Shown here: in pieces, positions 9,676 through 19,703 of the stretch
Position numbering within the stretch: position 1 is the first letter of the stretch
Layout: every line of letters starts with the position of its first letter
NCBI GenBank assembly: GCA_023014335.1
Contig: JAECYW010000021.1
Location: forward strand, 868,001-932,000
Source: Galerina marginata
Lineage: Eukaryota > Basidiomycota > Agaricomycetes > Agaricales > Galerinaceae
Direction: 5' to 3'
DNA length: 64,000 nucleotides
Position numbers and translations under genes: made by a program
The notes under the pieces: generated by a model
The model's database searches: none
Told to the model about the DNA's origin: nothing
The model's input: the letters and a program-made list of their open reading frames with translations, nothing else

Positions 9676-12600
9676 CTAGGCATTGGAGAAAATGTTGCGG
9701 ACGATTTGTTGGTGTATGACTCGAGGGAGGGGTTTAGTGAGAATGTCGGCGAGGTTTTCGGCAGATGGTATATGAATGATTTGAATATCCCCCTCGCTAA
9801 CACGTTCCCGAATGTAGTGATGCCGGACGTCGATATGCTTCGCCTTCGAATGGCCTTTGTGGTTTTCTGTGAGCGCGATTGAGGACGTGTTGTCGCCGTA
9901 GAGCACGGCCGGTATTTCCTGAGGCAATCCAATCTCGCTCATAAATGAGAACATCCATATCGCTTGCTGTGCAGCCCGCGTGAGCGCCATATATTCTGCC
10001 TCCATGGTTGAAAGGGATACGGTGGGCTGGCGCTTCGAGCTCCAAGACACGGCTCCCCCTGCCATCTTGAAAATATATCCGGATGTCGATCGACGAGTGT
10101 CGAGGTCGCCAGCATAGTCGGCGTCGACGTATCCGAAGGGTTTGATTCCTCCACTGGAGCCGCGGTGGTAAGTGATTCGATAGTCGAGAGTGCCCTTGAT
10201 GTACGCGAAAACATGGAGCATCGCATTCCAGTGTTCGCGTCCTGGATTCGCCTGGAAACGTGAAAGGAGGTTGACTGCAAAAGACAGGTCAGGTCGCGTA
10301 GCTCCTTGTGCCCACATAATCGATCCTAGTGCCTCGTTGTATGGTTTATCCTTCATGAAAGCACGGTCTTCTTCTGTACGGGGGGAATTGAGTAACGAAA
10401 GGTTGATGCCAGCCGGTAAGGGGGTAGACTTCGGGTTGCAATCCTTCATGCCAAAGCGTTCGAGGATTTGCTCGAGGTAAACGCGTTGCGAAATCGAGAT
10501 TTCACCTGTGGAAGCGTTGCGGTCAATACCAATGCCAAGAATATAGTTTGGCTCCCCCAGATCTTTAATCTCGTAGCAATTTCCCAACTCCTCCTTCGCA
10601 ATGTCCGCACCTGCGCCTGTCGACGATGCACCCAGGACATCGTCCGTGTGCGTTCCTGTGAGGGTAAATCCATTCTCGTCGACGCGGTGGCGGATACACG
10701 GGTCCGCCTTTGACTCGTAGTACCCTAGGTCCTTGTACGAGCGTCCAAGGATTTCCGCCCAGTCATACGCACCGTTCATGGTGCCATAAATCGTCTTGAG
10801 CGAAATGTTAACGCTGTCCTCCTCCCCCACTTTGACGAAACCGGGTGGCTGCTCCATATAGACAAGGAATTTGTTCTTGCTATTAAGGTATGCGGAGACG
10901 AAATCGGCCTGCCAGAGGTGAAGATCAAAGTGAGCTGCAAGCGCAATGATTATGCGCATAGATTCAAGACGTGGGACGGAAGCATAGGTTTTGTCAAATT
11001 CAAGGCCAGGAATCTGGGTAAAGCCTTGAGCCACCAGCCGAGCCTTACGTTTCTTGATACTCCCATCTGCGTTATATTTGTTCGCGTAAACCCACTTAGA
11101 GCCGACAACGTGCTGATCTTTTGGACGGGGAACGAGCTTGAAAACCTGCATCTTCTCCATCGTTGCCATTTCTTCCTCCATTGGTCCCCACCAGAGATCT
11201 GGACGTTGCATAGCCTCCTTGTAATTCTTGGGTATATATGAATCTGCAGTCATCGCCATGAAAGCAGCGTAGCCATCCAGTTCCGCGTTGAGTTCCTCGA
11301 AGTCCGAAAACATAGCGCGCGGCCTTCGAGAATTCGTTGCCCAGTCCTCCCCTGAACCGCGCGCTTGGTTCACCATGTCTTCGGAAGTACGCGAATCACG
11401 TATTGCGGACGTCGGTACGGAAATGCGCGTGGATCGTCGAAGGGGTGGAGGTTGAGCTGGCGCGTCCTGTTGAGGGATTACATGTGCAGGGGCAATGTTG
11501 GCAGGGAGTTCTTGAGGTACAACATGTGGGACGTCAGTTGCGCGGTGTCGAGGGGCAATAACATTGGCATCATGAAGCAGTTGACCACCAGCGGGAGGGA
11601 TGTCAAGGTCGGCGGGCAGCGCGTCGGGAAAGACTTCGAAGTCATCGTTGGTTTGCACTTCGGACAAAGTCCGGTGTCCGGTGCCTTCCTCGAAAATTAC
11701 GTCACGACTCCGGATTACCTTTCCTGTATTCCGATCGTATAGTTTGTATCCGTCCCGGCCGTAATACCCGATTAGGGCGTATTTAATTGAGGCGCGATCG
11801 AGTTTTGATGGCTCGGTTTCTCTTGGCACCTTGGCATATGCGTCACACCCGAAAGGGCGGAGGTGCGAGACGTTCTGCCTTTCCCCCGTCCACTTCTCAG
11901 CAGGTATAACCCCAGGATGCCGCGCAGAGGGCATCAAGTTCCTAGTGTCAACTTGGTAGTGGGCGGCATCAGCCCAAAGACTCGGAGGTAAGCCACTATC
12001 CGACAGCGCACATCTAACGCCCTCGATTATAGTGCGGTTTGACCGTTCCGCGACACCGTTGGAGGCATGGGCATATGGCGTAGTCGACTCGATGACTATG
12101 CCGTGTTCTCGGCAGTAGTCCTTGATGGCTTCTGTACAGAACGCCTGGTCGAAACGTAAGCATTTAAGTTTTTTTCCAGTCTGACGTTCTGATTCGACAT
12201 GATAGGCCGTGATCGCTTTCAGGAGGACGTCGCCTGACTTGTCCGAGAGGTAGTAGTCCTTACGGTATGAGCTCCCCCCATCTGTGAAGAGCATCATGTA
12301 ATATGCTCCCCCAAGAGATCGAACTCGCGCTTTCCCCCAGAGGTCGATATGGACACGTCTCAGCACTTCCTTCTCGGGTTCAACATCGGCGTCGTATGGG
12401 CGTGTGGTATGCTTCCCATATATACAGTCTTCGCATGATCCGGGGAGCGTATCGCCTTTCACGACGTCAAAACCATCAACCAGCTGTTTGCCAGCAAGGT
12501 CTCGAAGGCCTGATAGGCCAGCGTGGCCAAACCTCCTGTGCCATACGTCGAGGGATGTCGGCTTGTCAATCGATTTAGCAACCATGGCGGTAGGTGCGTC

Positions 12601-14070
12601 GACAACGTCTAGGACATACATCCCTTGAGTACGTTTGCCAGTCAGGACTTCTTTGCCATTCGGGTCCATGAAACAGACTTTCTGCTCGCCAAAAACAACT
12701 TTGAAACCAGCGTCGTCGAACTTCCCAACGGACACAAGGTTAGCCGAAAGATCAGGAGTGTGAAGGGCAGAGTTGAATGTGAGTTGAGTATGCTTTCCAT
12801 TCGATTTGAAGATTTTAGTAACGGTTCCGCGTCCGTCAATCTTGAAGTTAGAACTCTGGTTGGCCCCCTTTCCTTCAAGCGGCGTAGAGAATGGGTTGTA
12901 GGTGATGAAATCGTCTCTGTTGGTGAAGCAGTTGTCGCTGGCACCAGAGTCTGCGTATGTAGACTTAGGCTTCGGCTTGTCTCCATGCGAGAGTGCTGTG
13001 AACGCTGTGATCTCCCCTTCGCCATCGACATCCGAAGGTTGGGCGTCAAATTGGGCGTCTAATTCATGGACTATTATTGTGCCCTCGCATCGGTTGAGCT
13101 CCTCGACTTCGGGCGGTACGTTTACCATTAATGCGTAAGCGTGATCGACCGTTGCAACATTAGCGCTAACATTTGTTACGTTTGGTGCAGGCATTCCAGG
13201 AGCGTTTGACGAAGATCCTGAGACACCCCCGCGCTTGCCGAAACCTGGGGGAAACTGTCCTTCCTTCCCGCCGCCAGTCCAGTAACAGTCCTCGATAAGG
13301 TGGCCACGCCGTCCGCAGTTTTTATTGACACAAACGAGAGGACTGCGGGGCTTCTGGTTTCGGTTTGTGTTAGCCTGGAGTGCGACTGTCGTGGTAGCGG
13401 GGTTTTTGACGGATCCGTTCTTGGTGAGCCTGGACCAATGCATTGTGAGGCGGGTAATAACGTCGGCAGATGATTTAGCATCGTATAAGGTGGCAACAGT
13501 ACTGTCCCAGGACGTTGGAAGCGACGATAGGAGGACCATGCGGAAATCAACATCTGTAACATTCGCTCCAGCCGCGTTTGCCTTAGTCCACTTGGTACGG
13601 AGGTCTGAAATATGCGCATAAAGGTCTGCCCCCTCAGAAAGCATAGTCGTTCGGAGCTCGCGTTGAGCATTTACAAGGGCGAGTTCGGACGTAACGTTGT
13701 ATTGGTCGGTAAGTGACTTCCATGCTTGCGCAGCTGTTCCGTCGAGCTTAACGCCTAAACCGACAGGGTTCTTGACATTGTAGATGATAAGTCCCATCGT
13801 CCAAGCATCGCGAATTTCCCATTCGTCGTCGGACGGCGTCTTAGACATCCAAGCAGTCGGTTCTGGAGGTAGGGCAATCTCTGCTGCGTTGGCTGTCGAT
13901 AAAGCAGATGGGGATGGAATGGGTTTTGTGATTGTCCCCTCAAGGTATCCGCGAGCGCCGCGGAGACGAGCTGCGATGGTTATTGCATTGTTCCATCCAA
14001 GCCAGTTCGTGCCGTCGAACTTGTTCTCGTCCGTAAAAATAGGAGGGTTGTTAGATGTAGTAGTCGCCAT
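9676..14070 (-). CDS. copia gag-pol polyprotein
   Basis: A single intronless frame of 1464 codons. Visible parts are a gag-like N-terminus; a zinc knuckle at about residues 247-262 with the spacing CX4CX4HX4C rather than the common CX2CX4HX4C; a protease with DSGAS at 374-378; a GAG-pre-integrase H...H...CX2C segment at about 509-549; an integrase with D576, D641 and E675 in the expected contexts (HIDLWG, RFDQAF, NGVAERSNR); a reverse transcriptase with QADFVSAYLN and the catalytic box THTDD where YVDD is usual; and RNase H ending in the copia signature ADILTKPL. No stop or frameshift interrupts the frame, so the element could be active. Gag and pol are fused in one frame with no visible frameshift site. 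Confidence 0.96.
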   Translation of the reverse strand: MATTTSNNPPIFTDENKFDGTNWLGWNNAITIAARLRGARGYLEGTITKPIPSPSALSTANAAEIALPPEPTAWMSKTPSDDEWEIRDAWTMGLIIYNVKNPVGLGVKLDGTAAQAWKSLTDQYNVTSELALVNAQRELRTTMLSEGADLYAHISDLRTKWTKANAAGANVTDVDFRMVLLSSLPTSWDSTVATLYDAKSSADVITRLTMHWSRLTKNGSVKNPATTTVALQANTNRNQKPRSPLVCVNKNCGRRGHLIEDCYWTGGGKEGQFPPGFGKRGGVSGSSSNAPGMPAPNVTNVSANVATVDHAYALMVNVPPEVEELNRCEGTIIVHELDAQFDAQPSDVDGEGEITAFTALSHGDKPKPKSTYADSGASDNCFTNRDDFITYNPFSTPLEGKGANQSSNFKIDGRGTVTKIFKSNGKHTQLTFNSALHTPDLSANLVSVGKFDDAGFKVVFGEQKVCFMDPNGKEVLTGKRTQGMYVLDVVDAPTAMVAKSIDKPTSLDVWHRRFGHAGLSGLRDLAGKQLVDGFDVVKGDTLPGSCEDCIYGKHTTRPYDADVEPEKEVLRRVHIDLWGKARVRSLGGAYYMMLFTDGGSSYRKDYYLSDKSGDVLLKAITAYHVESERQTGKKLKCLRFDQAFCTEAIKDYCREHGIVIESTTPYAHASNGVAERSNRTIIEGVRCALSDSGLPPSLWADAAHYQVDTRNLMPSARHPGVIPAEKWTGERQNVSHLRPFGCDAYAKVPRETEPSKLDRASIKYALIGYYGRDGYKLYDRNTGKVIRSRDVIFEEGTGHRTLSEVQTNDDFEVFPDALPADLDIPPAGGQLLHDANVIAPRHRATDVPHVVPQELPANIAPAHVIPQQDAPAQPPPLRRSTRISVPTSAIRDSRTSEDMVNQARGSGEDWATNSRRPRAMFSDFEELNAELDGYAAFMAMTADSYIPKNYKEAMQRPDLWWGPMEEEMATMEKMQVFKLVPRPKDQHVVGSKWVYANKYNADGSIKKRKARLVAQGFTQIPGLEFDKTYASVPRLESMRIIIALAAHFDLHLWQADFVSAYLNSKNKFLVYMEQPPGFVKVGEEDSVNISLKTIYGTMNGAYDWAEILGRSYKDLGYYESKADPCIRHRVDENGFTLTGTHTDDVLGASSTGAGADIAKEELGNCYEIKDLGEPNYILGIGIDRNASTGEISISQRVYLEQILERFGMKDCNPKSTPLPAGINLSLLNSPRTEEDRAFMKDKPYNEALGSIMWAQGATRPDLSFAVNLLSRFQANPGREHWNAMLHVFAYIKGTLDYRITYHRGSSGGIKPFGYVDADYAGDLDTRRSTSGYIFKMAGGAVSWSSKRQPTVSLSTMEAEYMALTRAAQQAIWMFSFMSEIGLPQEIPAVLYGDNTSSIALTENHKGHSKAKHIDVRHHYIRERVSEGDIQIIHIPSAENLADILTKPLPRVIHQQIVRNIFSNA

Positions 14071-14170
14071 CGTATAGCATGTAATGTATGATGTGGAAAT
14101 ATGAATGTAATGAGCTGTCGAGCTCGGTGACTTGTTCTTCCAAATGAGTTACAGCCCGGGGCCCATAACC
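14071..14170 (-). promoter_or_regulatory. copia 5' leader with probable primer-binding site
   Basis: On the minus strand the 100 bp between the 5' LTR and the start codon begin GGTTATGGGCCCCGGG directly after the LTR end (14155-14170). That is where a tRNA primer-binding site is expected. I did not match it to a particular tRNA. Confidence 0.5.
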
Positions 14171-14576
14171 TGAAAGGAGAAATAAAGTGAACTCAGAGTC
14201 AGTCACGGATAGCGTGAATGACAGCTATATATTGGACTACCTGAAAGGAGAAATAAAGTGAACTACAGGTAGTCAGTAAAGAAATACGTAGAGTAGATAT
14301 AAAGGTGCTCACCTCAGAGTCAGTCACGGATAGCGTGAATGACAGCTGAGGTGGCATAGGAAAAATGTCCGTGTATATGTGAAGAATATGATAGGAGTAA
14401 TCTGGCCTACGGCCGAAGGTGTGTAACTAAGGTGGTCAGATGAACGAGGGGGCGTATGGTATAAAGCCGAATGGCTGTGAGGACGTACGCTATAATAGGA
14501 AGTAAATAACAAATGTGGAAGTAGATAAGGAGATAAAAATAGAGATACGTAGCAGTCTAGGAAGCCTCTCTCAACA
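14171..14576 (-). repeat. 5' LTR of the copia element
   Basis: 406-bp partner of 9249-9654, with the same internal sub-repeats. Its outer end faces APC11 with only the 5-bp target duplicate and 12 bp of native leader in between, so this LTR now occupies the APC11 promoter position in antisense orientation. Confidence 0.96.
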
Positions 14577-14593
14577 CTTCACCCATCTTAATT

Positions 14594-15014
14594 ATGAAAG
14601 TGAATATTAAACAGTGGAACGCTGTTGCACAGTGGAGATGGGACACCGGCAATGTGGAACAGGACGACGACGGTGAAGGTGATGTCTGTGGCATTTGTCG
14701 CGTTCCCTACGAAGGGTGCTGTTCGTCTTGCAAGATGCCAGGGGAGGACTGCCCGCTGAGTTCGCGAATACTCTCTCTGAAAGCATATCTTGGTCTTACT
14801 CGTCTGTGATACCAGTTTGGGGACAGTGCACACATGTCTTTCACATGCACTGCTTGCTCAAGTGGATTGGAACTGCGGCCTCGAAACAGCAATGCCCTAT
14901 GGACCGCAAAGCTTGGGGTGAGTTTTTTTTGCCTATCTCTCCACCATCCGCATCAATGCTGACCGCTCTTTAGTGACTGCTGAACGTAAAGTTGGGGCGA
15001 CGCAACCGTCGTGA
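14594..15014 (+). CDS. APC11: anaphase-promoting complex subunit 11 (RING-H2)
   Basis: Exons 14594-14759, 14816-14917 and 14974-15014 give 102 residues. The N-terminus MKVNIKQWNAVAQWRW is the APC11 signature, followed by the cysteine/histidine array CGICRVPYEGCCSSC, CPLIWGQCTHVFHMHC and CPMD. APC11 is the catalytic RING of the APC/C ubiquitin ligase and recruits E2 enzymes to ubiquitylate cyclins and securin. The last zinc ligand is Asp (CPMD), as in the related Rbx1/Roc1 RING where Asp replaces Cys. Both introns are 56 bp. Odd context: a copia LTR sits 17 bp upstream of the start codon, so the native promoter is now 5.3 kb away. The gene converges on the OPT transporter gene. Confidence 0.94.
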
Positions 15015-15387
15015 CCCAAACCCCTTGAAAACCCCACTGTATCGATATCGCACTGTAACTTTACGTTGTATCACCCTGGAAAATGTAGCATCCTAAGCAG
15101 ATTTGCAAGCATACACCCTTTAAATGTTGACAATCTGCTTCTAAGGCTGCACCCACCTCTACGAGTATTCTGCTGTCACAGAAAATAGTGGAACATTTAA
15201 AACAAGATGTTCATCCTCGAAATCCAAAAATGGCGTTTCATAAAATACAAGCTTTCTACTTTACAAAATAACCCCATCGCAGATAGCCTGTCGGGGCGGC
15301 ATAATTCTGCTACGACATTCATTACCAGTGAGTAGGACTAGTGTGTTTGCTTCAGTACGAGAGCAGAGGGTTCTCAGTTGTCATTAC
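15015..15387. other. convergent intergenic region
   Basis: 373 bp between the APC11 and OPT stop codons. It is AT-rich, presumably holds the 3' UTRs and poly(A) sites of both genes, and shows no reading frame or repeat worth noting. Confidence 0.5.
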
Positions 15388-18300
15388 TCACCCAAACTTC
15401 TCGCCTGGTGCGAGGACCTTCACGGGGGTTCCTGCATTGTCCGCACCGACAAACGGCACGGTATTTCTGCGACAGGGAGTAAATCAAAATGTCCAGTATG
15501 ATTGAGAGGGAGAATTCTTACCCCCACCAAACAGCGATGTTATCAGCGCCAATCTGCATACACAGATAAGTTCGTTTTCGACAACGTATTTCTTTGACTA
15601 CTCACGGTTCCGTTCGCTGGGAACTGCAAACAGAAGAAGATGACTAAAATCGAAACAGCTACACCCGAATCCAGGGCAGCGGAAAGGACATCTATAATTC
15701 AATTTCGTTGAGCGACAATGCGAAGATGACGACAGAGGATTAGCTTACAGTTGTACTTGGTCCACCAAGAGAAATGACGCCTAGAAGCAGGATTCAATAA
15801 AAATCTATGCGCAGAAGAACGACGAGACGAACCTCCTAATAACGTATTGGAAGATGAACCCAACACCACTTCAGAAAGAGATTGATTAGCTTAGTCTAAG
15901 GGAAGGAATCTGAAGGCACGTACGCCCAGGGAACGTAGTTGATAGCAGTGGCCGGGGGGATGAGACCTGTGCCGTTGAAGATAACGGGCCTATTGGCAAT
16001 GTCAGTTTGGCATGTAGTAAATAACCTATGCTGATGGGCTTACAAGCTGTTGAACGCAGATGGTCAGAATAAGGCATCAACACATTAACAATATCAATAC
16101 ACATACTTGATATATTTGAACACGCTGTTCGGCCACTTCTTGGCTAAAGCCCATGGTATGACGGGAGCCACGGTACCGATCAGGAAGAAGAAGACAAGGG
16201 GGCTAATTTCCAATCAATACTCCCCAGTGCAGCGCAGGTAAACGTGTACGAACTAATATGTCTGCCCCTTCGAGAATTGGAGTGCAGGTCCGATGACACC
16301 TGTAATAACCTTAGGTTTGCCGAAATTTCAGAGGCAAAATGCATACCCCACTAAAATACATTTAGCCTTATAAAACATAAGAGAAGCTCCAAAAAACTTA
16401 CAATGATACTGGCAGTTCCGAAGACTTCTGTGCTTGGGCAGATGAATCTGTGATGTAGCGTCAGATACAGACCGGGCTCGTTTTTCGAGAAATGTCGCGC
16501 TTACCCGTCCTTCTGATGAGGGTCACACATATCACTAAACACAGAGAAAACGGTCAGGAGGCGAAGCAAGAAGCTAAAGATATTATCCTACGGAATATTC
16601 GTGAACATCCAAGCTTGTACGCCGAGCTGAACAGTTCCGGCAATCACGGTTGCGACGACTTGACTCCAGAACATGGGCTTCGGAGCAACTGGAAGAGATA
16701 GGTTACATCACGAAAAGCAGTGAAGACCGCCCGCATTTCGAACCTTTCATATAATGACCGAGCTTGAAGTCAGATGCGAAGGTTAAAGCCTGGGCCATGG
16801 TCTGCCGAAGTACCAATAAGTTGGCGAGCCTCAGAATCTCACTTATTTACGTACGATGTATCCCCAGGTCTTGAACATCATCATCGCAATAGGTCGGCCT
16901 GGTAGTGCATACCTATTCGAAATTAAGGGTTAGTTAACATTACAGGGTGCATCTCGAAGGAGTGACTTGCCCTATGATCAATTCGGTGATGACGCTGTTA
17001 TAATTGAGTTTTACATCTAACAATGGCAGGGATTATATGACATACTTGAGACCGACTTGCTGGTTAGTGATGGCCTGGATCATTCCAATGGGGATGACAT
17101 ATGTGAAGGCTAGACACGAATTAGTGAGTGCGCCGCAAGTAGCATCCAGTCAAGTGTGCTCACAGATGACGAGAGCAAGGACAAATGCCCAGACCGGCAT
17201 TTGACTGAGGGGCGTCAGACACAAATATGATTATGCAGCGAAGGATGCAAACTTACGTCGGCCAAACCTCAATACTAATTATACCCAGGGTGAACATACT
17301 GAGGAAGATGCACAGATACCACCACTCGGGGACTAGGGACATGCTGTTATTACTAACAAATGGAGTATGCAGATAGAATAAACGGTACCTTGTGGGTATC
17401 GCGACATAAGCCTAGCATGAATATCCGGCTGTTCGTGCAAAGATCGACGGGCCTGGACCCAGATTTGCTTGCGGAAGTACAGGAATGCGTGCATCAGTGT
17501 AGCTGTATTTGGGTTGAGTTAGAGAGAACTACAGCCCAAAGTTTGAAAGACCAACCAGTGATGGATGCAAACGACAACCTAAAGAGGAAATCGTAAGTGA
17601 TTTCCATGTTTCTACGTACGAAAGTGCTTACCCATAAGAAATGGCGAAAGTCGTCCTGGATACAGCAGGTGAGGCATAGACACAAGAAGGAAGTCATTCA
17701 ATCTTACGAAAGGAACAGCGGGCTGTAGTTGTGGTATGCCTCGAGATCAATCGTCGAGTCAGGCTTGAGAATCCTCGTGACGTTATAGGTTTTGAACGTG
17801 TTGTCGTAAGAAGTTCGTGAAGAAATACTAAATGAGGTTTTTCGATTAGCGATTGGCTCCTGGACATGTCAAAGCACACTCACGGCATGAATTCACTGAA
17901 CCAAGTGTTTGTGTACTACTGGGGGTTAAAACTTTTTGGAAAAATTTCAAGGAAACAGCAACACACGTGAAGCACTGGTGTCAAGAACCCTGTCAAGGAA
18001 ATCAATGAGACCCTTGCATCCCAAATGAAAAGCGATACACACAGAAGAAGAAGACAAATCCGGCAAAGATATTCGCCTCAGCCCACCCTAAATTTTTGTC
18101 AGAATTCACTGAAGAAATGGATTCGGGAGTGTGGCGCACAAGGAGTGGCGAGGGGAGATCCAATATAGCTATAACATTGCTTATTGAGGAAACGGGCCGC
18201 AGTAAAACAAACAATCGCACGCACGCAATCTGACTCCAGTCGAAGGTGATGACCGACATTCCCTAAATCGGTGGTGAATATTGGATTTCCACACGCATCC

Positions 18301-19703
18301 GCGAATAAACTGACCATTCCATGTACATAGCTAAAACACAGTGAACGGTGAGTGGACGTATCACAAAAATCGCTATGTTACATACCCGAAGAGGCCGGCG
18401 ATTTCTAAAATAGTTCAGCATTTGTCAGATCCTTCAGGGAAAGAAAAACTCACTGGGATCATTTGGACGAATCCAGGTTACCCAAGAGAAGTATGACAGC
18501 GCTTGGACTGTCGAATATGTGAGATACCACGCTCGTCAAGGAATTGTTATTTTTACTGACAGAGATAACCTGGGAAGAAATCTATAAAGTGGAGTTAGAA
18601 TAAACAGTTTAACAGAAAGCCAGCAGGTCACTCACACCACACGAAAGACGCAATGAAGCCGTACAAGAAGAATCTTTCACGACTAAGTCCTCCACGGGTA
18701 CCCATACCCGCATATTGTTGTGAGTGGAGCGTATTGAAGAGAGCACAATTCACCAGATTGGCTGGCCAGATCATGGATGGCGGAGCGACAAGGAAACGAC
18801 GAGCAATACCACCGATCGAAAAACCGATAAGTTGTGTCGACATTACCACAAACCATTGGTCTGGCCAAGATTATCTTCAGACAAAGGCGCATAATATGAA
18901 ATTTTTGACTTACAGCTGAAGTTATACGTTTGGTTGTAGTAGACTCTTTGCACTGCAATAATATCAGTTGCGTAGGCAGAGCCCGCACCGACAGTCGCCT
19001 ACACCAGGCAGGGTGAGGTGGAAACTTCCTGAAAGACTGAAAGGGGTACGAACCATGATCTATTCCGAAGATAACGCATTTATTAGAAGAGGAAAGATAG
19101 AAATGCCGAGGGTACATACGGTAATGAGGACATGTTCTTTCACCGTGAATGGTCCGGGGTTGATAGCGACACCAAAAATGGTCCAGTTCGGAAGCCAGGC
19201 AGCTGCAGCCCGACCCATGGGGAAGGATAAAAGCTGAGCCACTATGCCACCAATACTGACAGACGGAAAGCGGAAGAAGAAGAACTGGTTCAGACCGGGG
19301 ATGACAATAGCCCATGCAAGTCCAATGACCCAAGTTCGAAAAGTCGTTACGGGCATGTCCGGGTCATCAGTGTTAGCCACGGCGGATCGAACCTCGGGAT
19401 AGGGACTTTCATCATCGAAGGCGATAATATTCTCCTTGTCCAAGTTGGGGTCGTCAAAGGCGGCTCCAGTGAGTTCCTAGATTAAAAAGAGTTTAGACAT
19501 GGAACATCCCGCCTTGATTTGGCATACCGCGATATGGGCATCTGGAGGAACTGAATAAGACTGTCACAGACAAAGGACTTGGAAGGCATACCGTCGAGGA
19601 TCTTTTCCTGGTGAGCGTCGGGGCTGTGTTCGACGCCTTTCTCGATGTCGGACTCCTGGCTGGGTGTCCTGCGAGCCGTATATTGTGGGGCTTCCTCAGT
19701 CAT
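15388..19703 (-). CDS. oligopeptide transporter, OPT family (38 exons)
   Basis: Proton-coupled peptide transporter of the Isp4/OPT type, polytopic in plasma membrane. Family motifs include TIMATVGAGSAYATD, YEVRSAV-like YPEVRSAVANTDD, FGYVHGMG, IPIGMIQAITNQQVGLN, KTWGYI, NGTGLIPPATAINYVPW. All 38 exons join in phase to 779 residues: 19703-19592, 19550-19528, 19476-19120, 19059-19054, 18998-18914, 18860-18636, 18581-18561, 18507-18454, 18404-18386, 18330-18315, 18262-18225, 18168-18140, 18087-18043, 17989-17967, 17915-17884, 17827-17708, 17655-17632, 17578-17556, 17502-17389, 17332-17257, 17204-17164, 17109-17046, 16994-16971, 16912-16855, 16801-16744, 16688-16592, 16534-16505, 16447-16402, 16350-16347, 16299-16254, 16202-16107, 16046-16044, 15989-15924, 15868-15833, 15780-15749, 15691-15606, 15553-15522, 15466-15388. 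Introns are 41-60 bp. Exons of 6, 4 and 3 nt are required by phase or by family consensus. The intron at 16913-16970 has a GC donor. Confidence 0.92.

Larger units (their letters stand above)
9249..14576 (-). mobile_element. intact Ty1/copia LTR retrotransposon
   Basis: A 5328-bp element is bounded by 406-bp direct terminal repeats and an exact 5-bp target duplication CTTCA (9244-9248, 14577-14581). The LTRs begin TG and end CA. The internal region carries one uninterrupted gag-pol frame on the minus strand in the order gag, protease, integrase, reverse transcriptase, RNase H, which defines the copia superfamily. I found no base difference between the two LTRs, so the insertion is very recent and the element is probably autonomous. 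It lies between the P450 and APC11 genes, 17 bp from the APC11 ATG. Confidence 0.97.

Noticed and set aside
12625..13062. Plus-strand open frames inside the copia element
   Set aside because: They lie opposite the intact gag-pol frame and show no domain; they are antisense shadows.
15990..16106. A single 117-bp intron instead of two introns around a 3-nt exon
   Set aside because: It would be twice as long as any other intron of the gene and would drop one residue from the conserved INLPV block. Internal consensus splice sites favour two introns.
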